DNA of 64,000 nucleotides, taken from positions 14,198,001 to 14,262,000 of the forward strand of contig NC_059568.1 in assembly GCF_905220415.1 (NCBI RefSeq), written 5' to 3'. Under the pieces are notes generated by a model that made no database searches, was not told where the DNA came from, and saw only the letters and a list, made by a program, of their open reading frames with translations. The position numbers and the translations under genes were made by a program. Below, piece after piece: positions 1 to 9,125 of the stretch; position 1 is the stretch's first letter; each line of letters begins with the position of its first letter. This DNA is from Colias croceus (lineage: Eukaryota; Arthropoda; Insecta; Lepidoptera; Pieridae).

Positions 1-263
1 ATCAGTGTTTGTGACTCATTAACCCATCACAGAGAATCGTATAAACCTGAATGAAACTTGGTAAAATTTTTTGAAAATTATGAATACCTAGTACCTAACT
101 AAAAGCTAATACTACTGCATCCTATTATTAGCTATCTTATCCGAACAGCTTTTACAATAAGACACAAGTAATGTTAGAACACATTAATACCTACATTCTG
201 CAAGCCATGTTCGAAGTAATTCAAATGCTAATGCTATACAGGGTTGAAACTTTGTCAAGAATC
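1..263. other. AT-rich non-coding sequence
   Basis: No gene is seen. This is probably intron of the adenylyl cyclase gene, because the next coding exon of that gene was not found to the left of 10810. A reading frame that begins at 171 and runs into the LTR is a chance frame. Confidence 0.5.
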
Positions 264-626
264 TTATCCGCTCATATGCTTCAGAAAAAAAAAATGACCC
301 CTTGCTTTGTTCCGTGCATCCACAGTTGCAATAACACGATCGCAAATCTTGTTTCGTGCAACTGTGGTTGCAAAGCGACTTTCTTATTTCAATTGATTAT
401 AAACCTTATTTCATACTCTCAGAGTCTAATTTTTACGTATTTAAACCAAAGACAACTAATTGATTCATCTATTTCTACCCAATACTACCAACCTTTCAAA
501 CAGAATTTTGAGAATATCTTAGTTTGTATCTTACGTGTCTTAGAAGGAAGTGTTAAAATATGCCGTAATTGTTGTATTTTATTGATTTCTACTCGTGTTT
601 ACTTACCAAATTATTCTCTAACATGT

Positions 627-876
627 AGTTATGTCGGGGCAACCCGCAGTACATGCATGTGATATCGTATTTGTTAACGCAGCATAACTACGGCCACCCT
701 GCATCGCCTTAATGCATTTTGTATTTCTTAGAACATAGATTGCAGCGTTGCATTTTTGTTTAACGATAAGTTTATAGTTTAAGTTTTCATTCTGGATGTA
801 GAGAGCACATATTAAAGACGTTTAAATTAAATCTTGTCTTTTTAAAAAACGTCCTTCGGTCCGTCGAAATTTGAGT
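627..876 (+). repeat. 5' LTR of errantivirus
   Basis: 250 bp, identical by eye to 7922-8171. It begins AGTTATG and ends TTTGAGT. The last T is shared with the primer binding site, as known for 17.6/297-like elements. ATTAAA at 811-816 is a candidate poly(A) signal in the downstream copy. Identity of the two LTRs implies little time since insertion. Confidence 0.93.
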
Positions 877-893
877 GGCGCAGCCGGTAGGAT
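876..893 (+). promoter_or_regulatory. Primer binding site, tRNA-Ser type
   Basis: TGGCGCAGCCGGTAGGAT directly at the LTR end. It is complementary to a tRNA 3' end of the form ATCCTACCGGCTGCG plus CCA, matching the serine tRNA primer known for Drosophila 17.6 and 297 with about one change. It primes minus-strand DNA synthesis. Confidence 0.85.
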
Positions 894-1325
894 ACTCGAT
901 AATATCCTGCTGCCGAGCTAACACTATAGCCGAAAGGATCTGTGATAGTGCGGTGCTTGTACGAGTATCCTCGAACCAAATAAATAATTCTCCCGCGACG
1001 CGTACGCGTAAAACTCAATCGCTGAAGTGAAACGCGTACTGTGACCTCAAGGACGAGCATCCAGGATCATAAGTGAAGGACATGGGAGCGAGCAGTCTGT
1101 GAGTAAACCTCTTCACTCCTGTTTTTCACATTCCCTGTTTTCACGAAATCCCCGACCCAAAATAGTCGGCCTAATCATTACGATTATTTGATTTTGTTCG
1201 TTACAATTATCGTGATAAGTCGTAATTTTTAGTGTTTAATTTTAAGTGTTAGTTATTAGTAAAAAATAGTGTTATCTTTATTATATTTAGAGTTTTAATC
1301 GCTAAAACTAACTAAAAGAACCAAA
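894..1325 (+). other. Errantivirus 5' leader
   Basis: Untranslated region between the primer site and the gag start. It would hold the packaging signal and probably the 5' splice donor for the env message. No long frame is open. A donor could not be assigned with confidence from sequence alone. Confidence 0.6.
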
Positions 1326-2495
1326 ATGGAAGAGATTAAACTCATACCAAGAGAAATACTATGTATCATCCCCAAATTTGATGGAGATGAAAAACTGTTA
1401 AACCTATTTATCAATAAAAGCGAATACATTATAAGATCATTCCAAGATGCGAACAATAACGCACAAAACTTATATGTATATCATGCCATAACGAGTAGGC
1501 TTATCGGTAAGGCAGCTTCACTGCTTAGTGATTACCAAAATATAACTTCATGGACTGAATTAAAGGAAATACTTACCCAACATTTCGGAGACCCGCGATC
1601 GGAAGAATGTATCGCACTAGAATTAGAAGGGTTAAAAATAAAACAAGGTGAAAGTTACATACAGTTTTGCCACAGAATACAAAATGTTAAAAGCTCCCTA
1701 TTTTCAAAAGTAAACCGCCTCACGGATGAAGGAGTTAAAGCCGCGAAGATGATCATATACAATAATACTGCGTTAAATGTTTTTCTGTACAACCTCCCGG
1801 AGGACATGATCCGGATTGTTAGATTAAGGGGTTGTACAAACTTAGAAAATGCACTTAGCGTAGTTACAGAAGAAGTAAATTTTATACAACAATATAACGC
1901 AAAGATTAGTAAGCCAAAACCTATAACTCAAAACACTTTCCAAAATCCATTAAAACCTAATTTCAGTACGATGCCTTTAAATCAAAACTTTAAATACGGC
2001 AGTCCTCAACAGCCAATTGGTTATAGACCGAATTTCGCTCAACAACCTCGACCAAATTTAATGCAACCACCTCGACCAAATTTTATTCAACAGTTAAGGC
2101 AAACACCACAAGCCCAAGGCTATAAATTTGGCACACAATCTAATAATAACCACCAATTGCGACCTTTTCAAAATTCCGGTTATAAACTTGGAATCCCAAA
2201 TCAACAAACAGCCCAACCTCGTTTTAAATTTGGCATACAACATGCCCAGGCACCGAACCCCGGCTTAAATAGCGATGTATCAATGCGTACGGCACCTATG
2301 AGGCAAAACGTAACTCATAATCTGTACTACTGCGATGAGCCAAATTATGAAAATTACGATAACTCAACCTTAGATTATAACGAAGAAGCCGCGAACGAGT
2401 TATACGAATATACCGATCCGGAAGTAACTGAAAGTAATTTTAATGACAACAACGAAAATTTTCCGTTACCGGCCTCCGACGAGACGGTGAAATAA
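1326..2495 (+). CDS. gag: Errantivirus Gag polyprotein
   Basis: 389 codons; it packages genomic RNA and forms the particle. The N-terminal half (about residues 1-190) is the helical capsid-like region, including a major-homology-like stretch (GESYIQFCHRIQNV, around residue 118). Residues about 195-310 are a Q/N/P-rich, low-complexity basic segment with repeated RPNF and YKFG/YKLG/FKFG motifs. The last 60 residues are acidic and rich in Y, E and N. No CCHC zinc knuckle is present, as in many errantivirus Gags, so RNA binding probably rests on the basic repeats. The ATG follows the context CCAAAATGG. The stop overlaps the pol frame by 49 nt; pol lies in the -1 frame. Confidence 0.9.
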   Translation: MEEIKLIPREILCIIPKFDGDEKLLNLFINKSEYIIRSFQDANNNAQNLYVYHAITSRLIGKAASLLSDYQNITSWTELKEILTQHFGDPRSEECIALELEGLKIKQGESYIQFCHRIQNVKSSLFSKVNRLTDEGVKAAKMIIYNNTALNVFLYNLPEDMIRIVRLRGCTNLENALSVVTEEVNFIQQYNAKISKPKPITQNTFQNPLKPNFSTMPLNQNFKYGSPQQPIGYRPNFAQQPRPNLMQPPRPNFIQQLRQTPQAQGYKFGTQSNNNHQLRPFQNSGYKLGIPNQQTAQPRFKFGIQHAQAPNPGLNSDVSMRTAPMRQNVTHNLYYCDEPNYENYDNSTLDYNEEAANELYEYTDPEVTESNFNDNNENFPLPASDETVK

Positions 2496-5400
2496 TTAAT
2501 TTAAATTATTGTGACAGCATCTTAAAATTACCACATATTATAGTTCCCGAAATAAAAGCAAAGTTTCTCATAGATACAGGAAGCAGCCGTTCTTTTATAA
2601 GTCCAGCCAAAGCGGAAGAATATTTTAGAGATCATAAACAGTATGAACAATTCACAGTTGTTAGTACCCATGCGCAAAGCACTCATGATGAAGTTATAGT
2701 AATTCCGTTATTAAAAACTTTTAGAAGCACACTTCCCCACAAATTTTATGTATACAATGTAGACAGTAGGTACGATGGATTAATCGGATCTGATTTACTT
2801 AAGAAACTAGATGCAAATATTAATATGAAACACCAAATTTTAGAAACATGTAACGCCAAAATACCGATTATATATAATCCTCCGTTAGAAATCACCTTAG
2901 AACCTCGATCAGAAACTAGAGTATCAATTCCAACTAACCTACAAAACGGTGACGCTATATTAGATTTTCAGACTTTTCGTGAAAGCGTTCGTATGCCAGC
3001 AGCGATAGTTAAATGTGAAAACTTTTTTGCACATACTGTTATTCAAAATTATTCCGATGAAAGTTTTAAAATTTCTATTACCGAGCCGTTTCAAGTTACG
3101 TTGCACGAAGATGAATGTATAGTTAACACGTGTGATGTAAACAACTGCGAAATAGACGATGCTTTAAAAGAGAATCTATCGAAATTACGGCTAGAACACA
3201 CCAATAAAGAAGAACGCGAACTTATTAGTAAACTCTGTTATGAATATCGTGATATATTCTATTGCGACAAGATCCCTCTTTCATTTACTAACCAAGTGAA
3301 ACATGATATACGCACGATCAATGAAAATCCGATTTATATTCGTCCGTATCGACACCCGTTTGCCCAAAATCAGGAAATTCAGAATCAAGTAGATAAATTA
3401 TTAAATGATAACGTTATTCAGGAGTCTCACTCGCCTTGGAGTGCTCCGGTACACTTAGTGCCTAAGAAGATAGATGCATCAGGCGAACGTAAATTTAGGA
3501 TGGTGATTGACTACCGTCGTTTAAATGAAATTACAATTGACGATAAATATCCCCTGCCAAATATTACAGATTTGTTCGATAAGTTAGGCAAATCTACGTA
3601 TTTCAGTACCATTGACCTTGCATCTGGCTATCATCAGATAGAGGTAAATCCTTCTGATATACCTAAAACAGCATTCACCACGCAGTCCGGACATTACGAA
3701 TTTAAACGCATGCCGTTTGGCCTCAAAACAGCACCGGCTACGTTTCAAAGGGCCATGGATAACGTGCTACGCGGCCTACAGGGTATTCACTGCTTAGTTT
3801 ACCTCGATGACATAATTGTGTACTCGTCCAGCCTCCAAGAACATATTTCTAAATTGCGCAAAATATTTGATAGACTCAGAAATACGAACCTTAAAGTTAC
3901 TTTAGATAAGTGTGAATTTTTACGCAAAGAAGTCTTATATTTAGGACACACCATAACTAAGGACGGCCTTAAGCCTAACAACGATAAAATTGAAGCAGTA
4001 CTTAAATTCCCATTACCGCAAACCAGCACGGAAATTAAAAGTTTCCTCGGACTTGTCGGATATTATAGAAAGTTTATAAAAGATTTCGCGAAAATCACCC
4101 AACCAATGACGTCATGTCTGAAAAAGAAAAATAAGATTAATATTAACAATAGTGAATATATCAATGCATTTGAACGTTGTAAAGAATTACTTACCAATGC
4201 TCCGCTTTTACAGTTTCCCGATTTCGATAAACCTTTTATACTTACCACTGACGCTTCTAACTTTGCAATTGGTGCGGTACTATCACAAGGTTCAGTCGGT
4301 AGTGACAAACCAGTTGCATACGCTAGCAGAACATTAAATGAGGCAGAGACTCGATATAGTACTATCGAAAAAGAAATGTTAGCAATAGTCTGGGCTGTAA
4401 AGCACTTTAGGCCTTATTTGTACGGAAAAAGATTTACAATTTACACCGATCATCGACCTTTAGCTTGGATTAAATCAATAGATGAACCAAATAGTAAAAT
4501 TACACGTTGGAAATTACGTTTATCCGAATTTGATTTTGATGTTTTATATAAAAACGGAAAGCAAAATAGCAACGCGGATGCCTTGTCTCGAATTAAGGTT
4601 AATGCATTGACTGAAAATGACGACGTGTCAATGAAAGTTAACGTAGACGAGAAGGAGCGAAACCTTCAAAAACACTTAACCGATGTAATAGACGAAATAG
4701 TAAAAGTTAGTAACGATCAGGCTGAAACATGTGACAGACCCCTGACGCCGATTACAATTTCGTCTGATTCGGACCGAACAATGCCAATCACTAAAAATAA
4801 ACGCCCGAGGTCCCCATATTCGATTCCGTCGCCTGATAGTAGTACAATAACCGCGGAAAGCAGCACCTTGACCGCGTCTAGTAATAATAGCGAAAATACA
4901 GAGACGGTTCACTCAGCTCGCGATCTTGATACGGAAGGCATACTCATTCTAGATGAAGCTGTAGATACAAAACCTAATCAGATACTCGTTTATACCTGGA
5001 ATAGAAATAAAACAACAGTAAAAGACTTATCAAGACCATTACAAAAGGTACTAGAGGTTCACTTACCTGAAGACAATCCCGATCTCGTAAAGCAATTTCT
5101 CTTAAGTTACATCAGACCAAAATTGAAATATTTCTTTTATTTCGAAAGCCCAATACATAGAAAAGAATTTTCAAAAATGGCTACCACACTTTTCAAAAAG
5201 GGTTCAGTAAAGTTGTATGAGTGTAAGAGGCGAGTTGTTTATGTAGATGATGAAACCGAACAGCGCGAAATTATTTTGAAATATCATATCGGTAAAACAA
5301 GTCATAGGGGTATTAAGGAAACACTAGCACACATAAAACGGGTATATTTCTGGAATAAAATGGATCAAACAATAGCGAGCGTTTTAAATGGATGTGATGT

Positions 5401-6319
5401 ATGTAAGAAAATGAAGTATGACCGAAAACCATTAAAACCAGAGTTACAACTTTCCCAAACACAAACTAGACCTTTTCAGGAAATATTTATCGATTCATTT
5501 ACAATAGACGGTAAAGCTTATCTTACGATTATAGACGCATTTAGTAAACTAGGTCAGGCCATAGAAATCCATAACCGATCTACAAACGAAGTTATCCGAG
5601 CTTTGATTAAATATTTTTCTTTATATGGTATTCCCAATAGAATTAGTTCAGATCCCGGCACTGAGTTTAATAATGTATTAATGAAAGAAATGCTTTCGTA
5701 TTACAAAATCGATCTTCATATTGGCACTCCGCACAATCCAAATTCCATGGGTTTAATAGAAAGATTCCACTCTACAATAATAGAAATTTACAGGATAGCT
5801 AAATATGAACGTAAGATAACTGATGCTGCATCTGTCATGACATACGCGATTATGTCATATAATCATTCAATACATTCTACCACCGGTTTAACTCCCTTTG
5901 AAGTAGTTTTTGGACATACAGAGGCTAATAATGCTTTTTCTGTAGATTTTAACAAACAATTAACCCAACAATTTGTAAAAGATCACCACAAACGTACTAA
6001 ATTTTTATACAAATACCTTACAGACAAAATTATTCATAAGAAGCAGGTTATTAAGGATAAGCATGGCGGTGAAAATGATTTTAACATAGACATAGGAGAT
6101 TCGGTTTACATTAAAGGAGTTAACACGAGACGTGCTAAAGATAAGCCTAGGTATCAGAAAGCGATAGTCACGGGACCAACCCATAGAAATATTGTGCCAG
6201 TAACAACGCATCATCGTGAGACTAAAGTTCCCATTAAAGACATTAAGCGTCCTCCACAGGTTACTAATTTTGGCGATCCACGTGATCCAAAACCAGGGCC
6301 TTCAACTGCACCAGATTAA
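2447..6319 (+). CDS. pol: Errantivirus Pol polyprotein (PR-RT-RNase H-IN)
   Basis: About 1290 open codons in the -1 frame to gag, made as a Gag-Pol fusion by frameshifting; the first in-frame ATG (2825) lies after the protease and is not the likely start. Domains: aspartic protease with DTGSS at 2573-2587 and a later LIGSD; reverse transcriptase with the first catalytic Asp at 3614 (STIDLASGY), MPFGLKTAPATFQ, and YLDD at 3800-3811; RNase H with TDAS (about 4247), the Glu in EKEML and TDHRPLAW; integrase with an HHCC zinc finger (H 5285, H 5303, C 5393, C 5402) and a D,D35E core (D 5492, D 5651, E 5759, exactly 35 residues between the last two). A Ser/Thr/Asn-rich linker of about 100 residues separates RNase H from integrase. 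No stop or frameshift is seen. Its end overlaps env by 104 nt. Confidence 0.95.
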   Translation, partial: QQRKFSVTGLRRDGEIINLNYCDSILKLPHIIVPEIKAKFLIDTGSSRSFISPAKAEEYFRDHKQYEQFTVVSTHAQSTHDEVIVIPLLKTFRSTLPHKFYVYNVDSRYDGLIGSDLLKKLDANINMKHQILETCNAKIPIIYNPPLEITLEPRSETRVSIPTNLQNGDAILDFQTFRESVRMPAAIVKCENFFAHTVIQNYSDESFKISITEPFQVTLHEDECIVNTCDVNNCEIDDALKENLSKLRLEHTNKEERELISKLCYEYRDIFYCDKIPLSFTNQVKHDIRTINENPIYIRPYRHPFAQNQEIQNQVDKLLNDNVIQESHSPWSAPVHLVPKKIDASGERKFRMVIDYRRLNEITIDDKYPLPNITDLFDKLGKSTYFSTIDLASGYHQIEVNPSDIPKTAFTTQSGHYEFKRMPFGLKTAPATFQRAMDNVLRGLQGIHCLVYLDDIIVYSSSLQEHISKLRKIFDRLRNTNLKVTLDKCEFLRKEVLYLGHTITKDGLKPNNDKIEAVLKFPLPQTSTEIKSFLGLVGYYRKFIKDFAKITQPMTSCLKKKNKININNSEYINAFERCKELLTNAPLLQFPDFDKPFILTTDASNFAIGAVLSQGSVGSDKPVAYASRTLNEAETRYSTIEKEMLAIVWAVKHFRPYLYGKRFTIYTDHRPLAWIKSIDEPNSKITRWKLRLSEFDFDVLYKNGKQNSNADALSRIKVNALTENDDVSMKVNVDEKERNLQKHLTDVIDEIVKVSNDQAETCDRPLTPITISSDSDRTMPITKNKRPRSPYSIPSPDSSTITAESSTLTASSNNSENTETVHSARDLDTEGILILDEAVDTKPNQILVYTWNRNKTTVKDLSRPLQKVLEVHLPEDNPDLVKQFLLSYIRPKLKYFFYFESPIHRKEFSKMATTLFKKGSVKLYECKRRVVYVDDETEQREIILKYHIGKTSHRGIKETLAHIKRVYFWNKMDQTIASVLNGCDVCKKMKYDRKPLKPELQLSQTQTRPFQEIFIDSFTIDGKAYLTIIDAFSKLGQAIEIHNRSTNEVIRALIKYFSLYGIPNRISSDPGTEFNNVLMKEMLSYYKIDLHIGTPHNPNSMGLIERFHSTIIEIYRIAKYERKITDAASVMTYAIMSYNHSIHSTTGLTPFEVVFGHTEANNAFSVDFNKQLTQQFVKDHHKRTKFLYKYLTDKIIHKKQVIKDKHGGENDFNIDIGDSVYIKGVNTRRAKDKPRYQKAIVTGPTHRNIVPVTTHHRETKVPIKDIKRPPQVTNFGDPRDPKPGPSTAPD
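2456..2462 (+). promoter_or_regulatory. Predicted -1 ribosomal frameshift site
   Basis: In the gag frame this reads A AAT TTT, a heptamer fitting X XXY YYZ. The pol frame opens just upstream (its last stop is at 2444-2446) and the gag stop is at 2493-2495, so slippage must fall within 2447-2495. This heptamer is the only good match there. Frame relation -1 is read directly; use of the site is inference. Confidence 0.7.
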
Positions 6320-7982
6320 ACGGAACCCCGGAATACTACCTCTCCGTGAAGGCTATGCAGTCGTCAGCAATGACACATGGAGAGTTATTAAGGTTTTAGA
6401 TTTAAAGTTAATATATGACGATTTAGAATTTAATATAAATAGTTATCTATCATTTAGGAATCAGGTTCATAGTTGTATTGATATACAAGCGTTAGGTTCC
6501 GATTTTATTACAACAGAATTACAAACAGATTATCATATGAATTATACTATTGATAAATTTGAACAATTAATTCCGTCTTCTAGATCTAAACGTGGTTTAT
6601 TAAATCCACTTGGTTCAGTTATAAAAATTATCACCGGTAACCTCGACAACGAAGATGCTATACAATTTGAAAACACTATTGAAAAATTAAAGACTAAACA
6701 AGACTCTATAATACATAAGATGACGATCGTTACTGAGATGGTGGGTTCGTTATTAAATGTAGCTGAAATATCTAATAACAATTTCATTGCAATCCAGGAT
6801 AAGCTAAATGTAATTGATTCGCTTTTAAATGACACAAATTTACATCAAAGGACTAATGAAATTATACATACATATTCTGCATTCTTACATAATTTTATGT
6901 CTCTTTACGTTAGATTAAGTGAAATAGAAACTGCTGTAGCTTTTAGTAAAATTAAACTTTTACACCAATCCGTTGTAGATACTAAGGAATTATTACTTTT
7001 ATTAAAAAACATTGAAACTAGCTCTAAGTTGCCATTTCCAGTAAATTTAGATAATGTTCTTAAAATTGAACAATTAATAGAAGTACAAACTTATGTAAAA
7101 CAAAGTCAAATAAAATTCGTAATGACTATTCCATTAATTACTGACGACATTTATTCATATTTTAAAATAATACCTTTACCTATATTTAACGAAGAAAAAG
7201 GTCAGACTTCCCTTATCCTACCCAAATACCCATATGTCCTTGTGAAGGGGTTGAAAACCATGCCACTTTCACAACCATGCAAAGAAATAGATGAAGACCG
7301 GTTCCTATGCCCGGAAATACTGACATCAACATTATATAAAGACGATTGTTTAGCTGATCTTTTGCGGCTATCTACAAATGTTTCCAGTTGTCAGCCGATT
7401 CCCATTTCCATAGATGACGTGAAAATCGACAATGTTCTGCCAAATAGATGGATACTATACGTAAATGTGGAAACAGTACTTACCAAGGTCTGTGAAAACG
7501 AGGTAACCCAAGAATTCCTTCATGGTACCTATTTATTGACGTTAGACGAGACTGGCTGTTACGTGAAAATCGGAGATATAACACTAAAGAAATATGAAGT
7601 AAATGGAATTGATATTATATACCCAAGTTTACCAAAAATTATATTACCAAATTTGATGAACTTCCCGACCGACAGGAAGCCTGTTAACCTGAAGGGTGCA
7701 AATTTAACTGACATAAATATGCTTAGGCATTTAATTGAAAATAGTGAAAATAGTGAAAACCAGTTTAGTAGTACAGTGAATAGTGCCGTCGGAGTGATTA
7801 ACATTATAACTTTTGTATTAATCGTAATTATAATTGTAATTGTGGTAGTAATTAAGTCTAAATTAAGAAAAATATGTATTCAAGAAAATCCTTCAGATTC
7901 TCTTGAAACTGAGGATGGAGGAGTTATGTCGGGGCAACCCGCAGTACATGCATGTGATATCGTATTTGTTAACGCAGCATAA
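6216..7982 (+). CDS. env: Errantivirus envelope glycoprotein (F-like)
   Basis: 588 codons from the ATG at 6216. The family is related to baculovirus F fusion proteins. Visible features: a hydrophobic stretch near the N-terminus (residues 13-24) that could be a signal peptide, a furin-type site RSKR at 123-126 followed by GLLNPLGSVIKIITG, the conserved fusion-peptide region, several Cys, N-glycosylation sequons, a transmembrane anchor at about 524-546, and a short cytoplasmic tail. The last 19 codons and the stop lie inside the 3' LTR. The frame differs from pol and overlaps its end. Errantivirus env is normally made from a spliced message, so the true start may lie on a leader exon; an AG at 6313-6314, in frame with env, is a possible acceptor. 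Confidence 0.9.
   Translation: MRLKFPLKTLSVLHRLLILAIHVIQNQGLQLHQIKRNPGILPLREGYAVVSNDTWRVIKVLDLKLIYDDLEFNINSYLSFRNQVHSCIDIQALGSDFITTELQTDYHMNYTIDKFEQLIPSSRSKRGLLNPLGSVIKIITGNLDNEDAIQFENTIEKLKTKQDSIIHKMTIVTEMVGSLLNVAEISNNNFIAIQDKLNVIDSLLNDTNLHQRTNEIIHTYSAFLHNFMSLYVRLSEIETAVAFSKIKLLHQSVVDTKELLLLLKNIETSSKLPFPVNLDNVLKIEQLIEVQTYVKQSQIKFVMTIPLITDDIYSYFKIIPLPIFNEEKGQTSLILPKYPYVLVKGLKTMPLSQPCKEIDEDRFLCPEILTSTLYKDDCLADLLRLSTNVSSCQPIPISIDDVKIDNVLPNRWILYVNVETVLTKVCENEVTQEFLHGTYLLTLDETGCYVKIGDITLKKYEVNGIDIIYPSLPKIILPNLMNFPTDRKPVNLKGANLTDINMLRHLIENSENSENQFSSTVNSAVGVINIITFVLIVIIIVIVVVIKSKLRKICIQENPSDSLETEDGGVMSGQPAVHACDIVFVNAA
7911..7921 (+). promoter_or_regulatory. Polypurine tract
   Basis: GAGGATGGAGG directly before the 3' LTR start at 7922. 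It would prime plus-strand DNA. It is interrupted by one T and also codes for env residues. Confidence 0.7.
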
Positions 7983-8171
7983 CTACGGCCACCCTGCATC
8001 GCCTTAATGCATTTTGTATTTCTTAGAACATAGATTGCAGCGTTGCATTTTTGTTTAACGATAAGTTTATAGTTTAAGTTTTCATTCTGGATGTAGAGAG
8101 CACATATTAAAGACGTTTAAATTAAATCTTGTCTTTTTAAAAAACGTCCTTCGGTCCGTCGAAATTTGAGT
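7922..8171 (+). repeat. 3' LTR of errantivirus
   Basis: Identical to 627-876. Contains the last 19 codons and stop of env (7923-7982) and ATTAAA at 8106-8111 as a candidate poly(A) signal. Confidence 0.93.
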
Positions 8172-8175
8172 ATGT
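8172..8175. repeat. Target site duplication ATGT (right copy)
   Basis: ATGT here matches 623-626 on the other side of the provirus. A 4-bp duplication is typical for Ty3/gypsy integrase. The next base outward differs between the two sides. Confidence 0.85.
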
Positions 8176-8798
8176 ATTTTATTGTTATAAAGTAATATTT
8201 TAGTGACCGTTGTAATAAATATGTAATTAAGACGACTTTAAAAGTTAGTGGACTTTAGACGATTTCATAACTTTTAAAGGTATACGGTAATCATATATTG
8301 TTAAAATAATACAGATTTGTATAGTATTATTTCAATAGCAATCGATTATAATCAATATATTTGAAGTACTCCTCTCGCGGAACTCATAAATTAAGTTTTA
8401 ATAGCGGTGGGTCGAACGCGCGGCGCACGTTCCAGAGCACTAGCAAAGTAGGCTACCTTTATTTTTTTCGGAAGCAATTTAGCGTATTTCATTTTTGCAA
8501 CTGTGGTTGCACAAAGCATATGAGCGGTTATCAAATATCTCTGCCATTTCCAATATAATTCTCAATATGTATTCAGCCCTGATGTCTTATGCATGCTCAG
8601 AGCCAAATGTGTATCAATCCCCTATATTCGATACTAATATCTCTCATCGCGTATTATGAAATATGTAGTTCCAATGTCGACAGTTTACAAGTCTTGCCGG
8701 CATACATAATAATATGTAGATGTTTTCTTTTCACGTACCATTTCATATTAACTTGATCTTCTTAGCTAATTGTTGATATATTGCAAGAAGAAAAAAAT

Positions 8799-8906
8799 AC
8801 GTGTGGCACTAGGGGACTGCCGCGGTAAAGCTATTGCATAGCATGCCTTCAAGCCACACCTCCGTGCCCGTCGGAGTGCTCGCGATAGAAGCTATGCAAT
8901 AGCTTA
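8799..8906 (+). repeat. Dispersed repeat family A, internally deleted copy
   Basis: Starts GTGTGGCACT after an A-rich run, holds AAGCTATTGCATAGC early and its inverse GCTATGCAATAGCTT at the end. Compared with copies at 25970 and 59627 it lacks about 60 bp of the middle (the GTGAGGTTTTTCGTTACG region). Confidence 0.75.
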
Positions 8907-8931
8907 AAATATTTTATATCGAGCTGTGCCC

Positions 8932-9125
8932 AGTGGTTTTACCCGCATTGCTCCGCTCCTCCTTATATTAACGTGATGATAATAATATTATATTATAGCC
9001 TTCCTCGATAATTGAACTATCTAACTCAGAAAGAATTTTACAAACCGGACCAGTAGTTCATGACATTATCGCATTTAAATAAACAAACAAACTCTTCAGC
9101 TTTATAATACTTATTAGTATAGATA
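8932..9125 (+). repeat. Dispersed repeat family C (CCGCTCCT type)
   Basis: Degenerate copy of a family also seen at 14997 and 18139: a CCGCTCCT box, CCTTCCTCGATAA, then a GACCAGTAGTT box, AAACAAACAAACTCTTCAGC, and an end near TTATAATA...TAGTATAGAT. No coding content. The family is common in Lepidoptera from memory; its class (SINE or Helitron derivative) is not settled here. Confidence 0.6.

Larger units (their letters stand above)
627..8171 (+). mobile_element. Complete endogenous errantivirus (Ty3/gypsy type with env)
   Basis: A 7545-bp provirus. Order: 5' LTR, tRNA-Ser-type primer binding site, leader, gag, pol (protease, reverse transcriptase, RNase H, integrase), env, purine tract, 3' LTR. 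The LTRs are identical over 250 bp and the flanks carry ATGT (623-626, 8172-8175). All three reading frames are open and every catalytic motif checked is present, so it may be young and potentially active. LTRs starting AGTTA, a 4-bp duplication, a primer site overlapping the LTR end, and an env related to baculovirus F proteins are traits of insect errantiviruses (gypsy, 17.6, 297, TED). It lies antisense to the host adenylyl cyclase gene, probably in the intron after the exon at 10810-10902. Confidence 0.95.
268..8527. mobile_element. Old DNA-transposon-like element split by the errantivirus
   Basis: Positions 268-281 read CCGCTCATATGCTT and 8514-8527 are its exact reverse complement. Both ends are flanked by TTAT (264-267 and 8528-8531), as expected for a 4-bp target duplication. 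Just inside each end lies a second inverted motif, CAACCACAGTTGCA or a close variant (about 310-325, 355-372 inverted, 8496-8511). Without the errantivirus and its duplication the element would be about 710 bp, with no coding capacity, so it resembles a MITE. The superfamily is not identified; a 4-bp TTAT duplication does not settle it. The 14-bp end match is direct observation; the transposon reading is inference. Confidence 0.5.

Noticed and set aside
171..662. 163-codon plus frame
   Set aside because: It starts in the old transposon fragment and runs into the LTR, ending at a stop also read in env. No domain is visible; it is a chance frame.
2825..2827. ATG at 2825 as the start of Pol
   Set aside because: The same frame is open upstream to 2447 and includes the protease DTG; Pol is more likely made by frameshifting from Gag.
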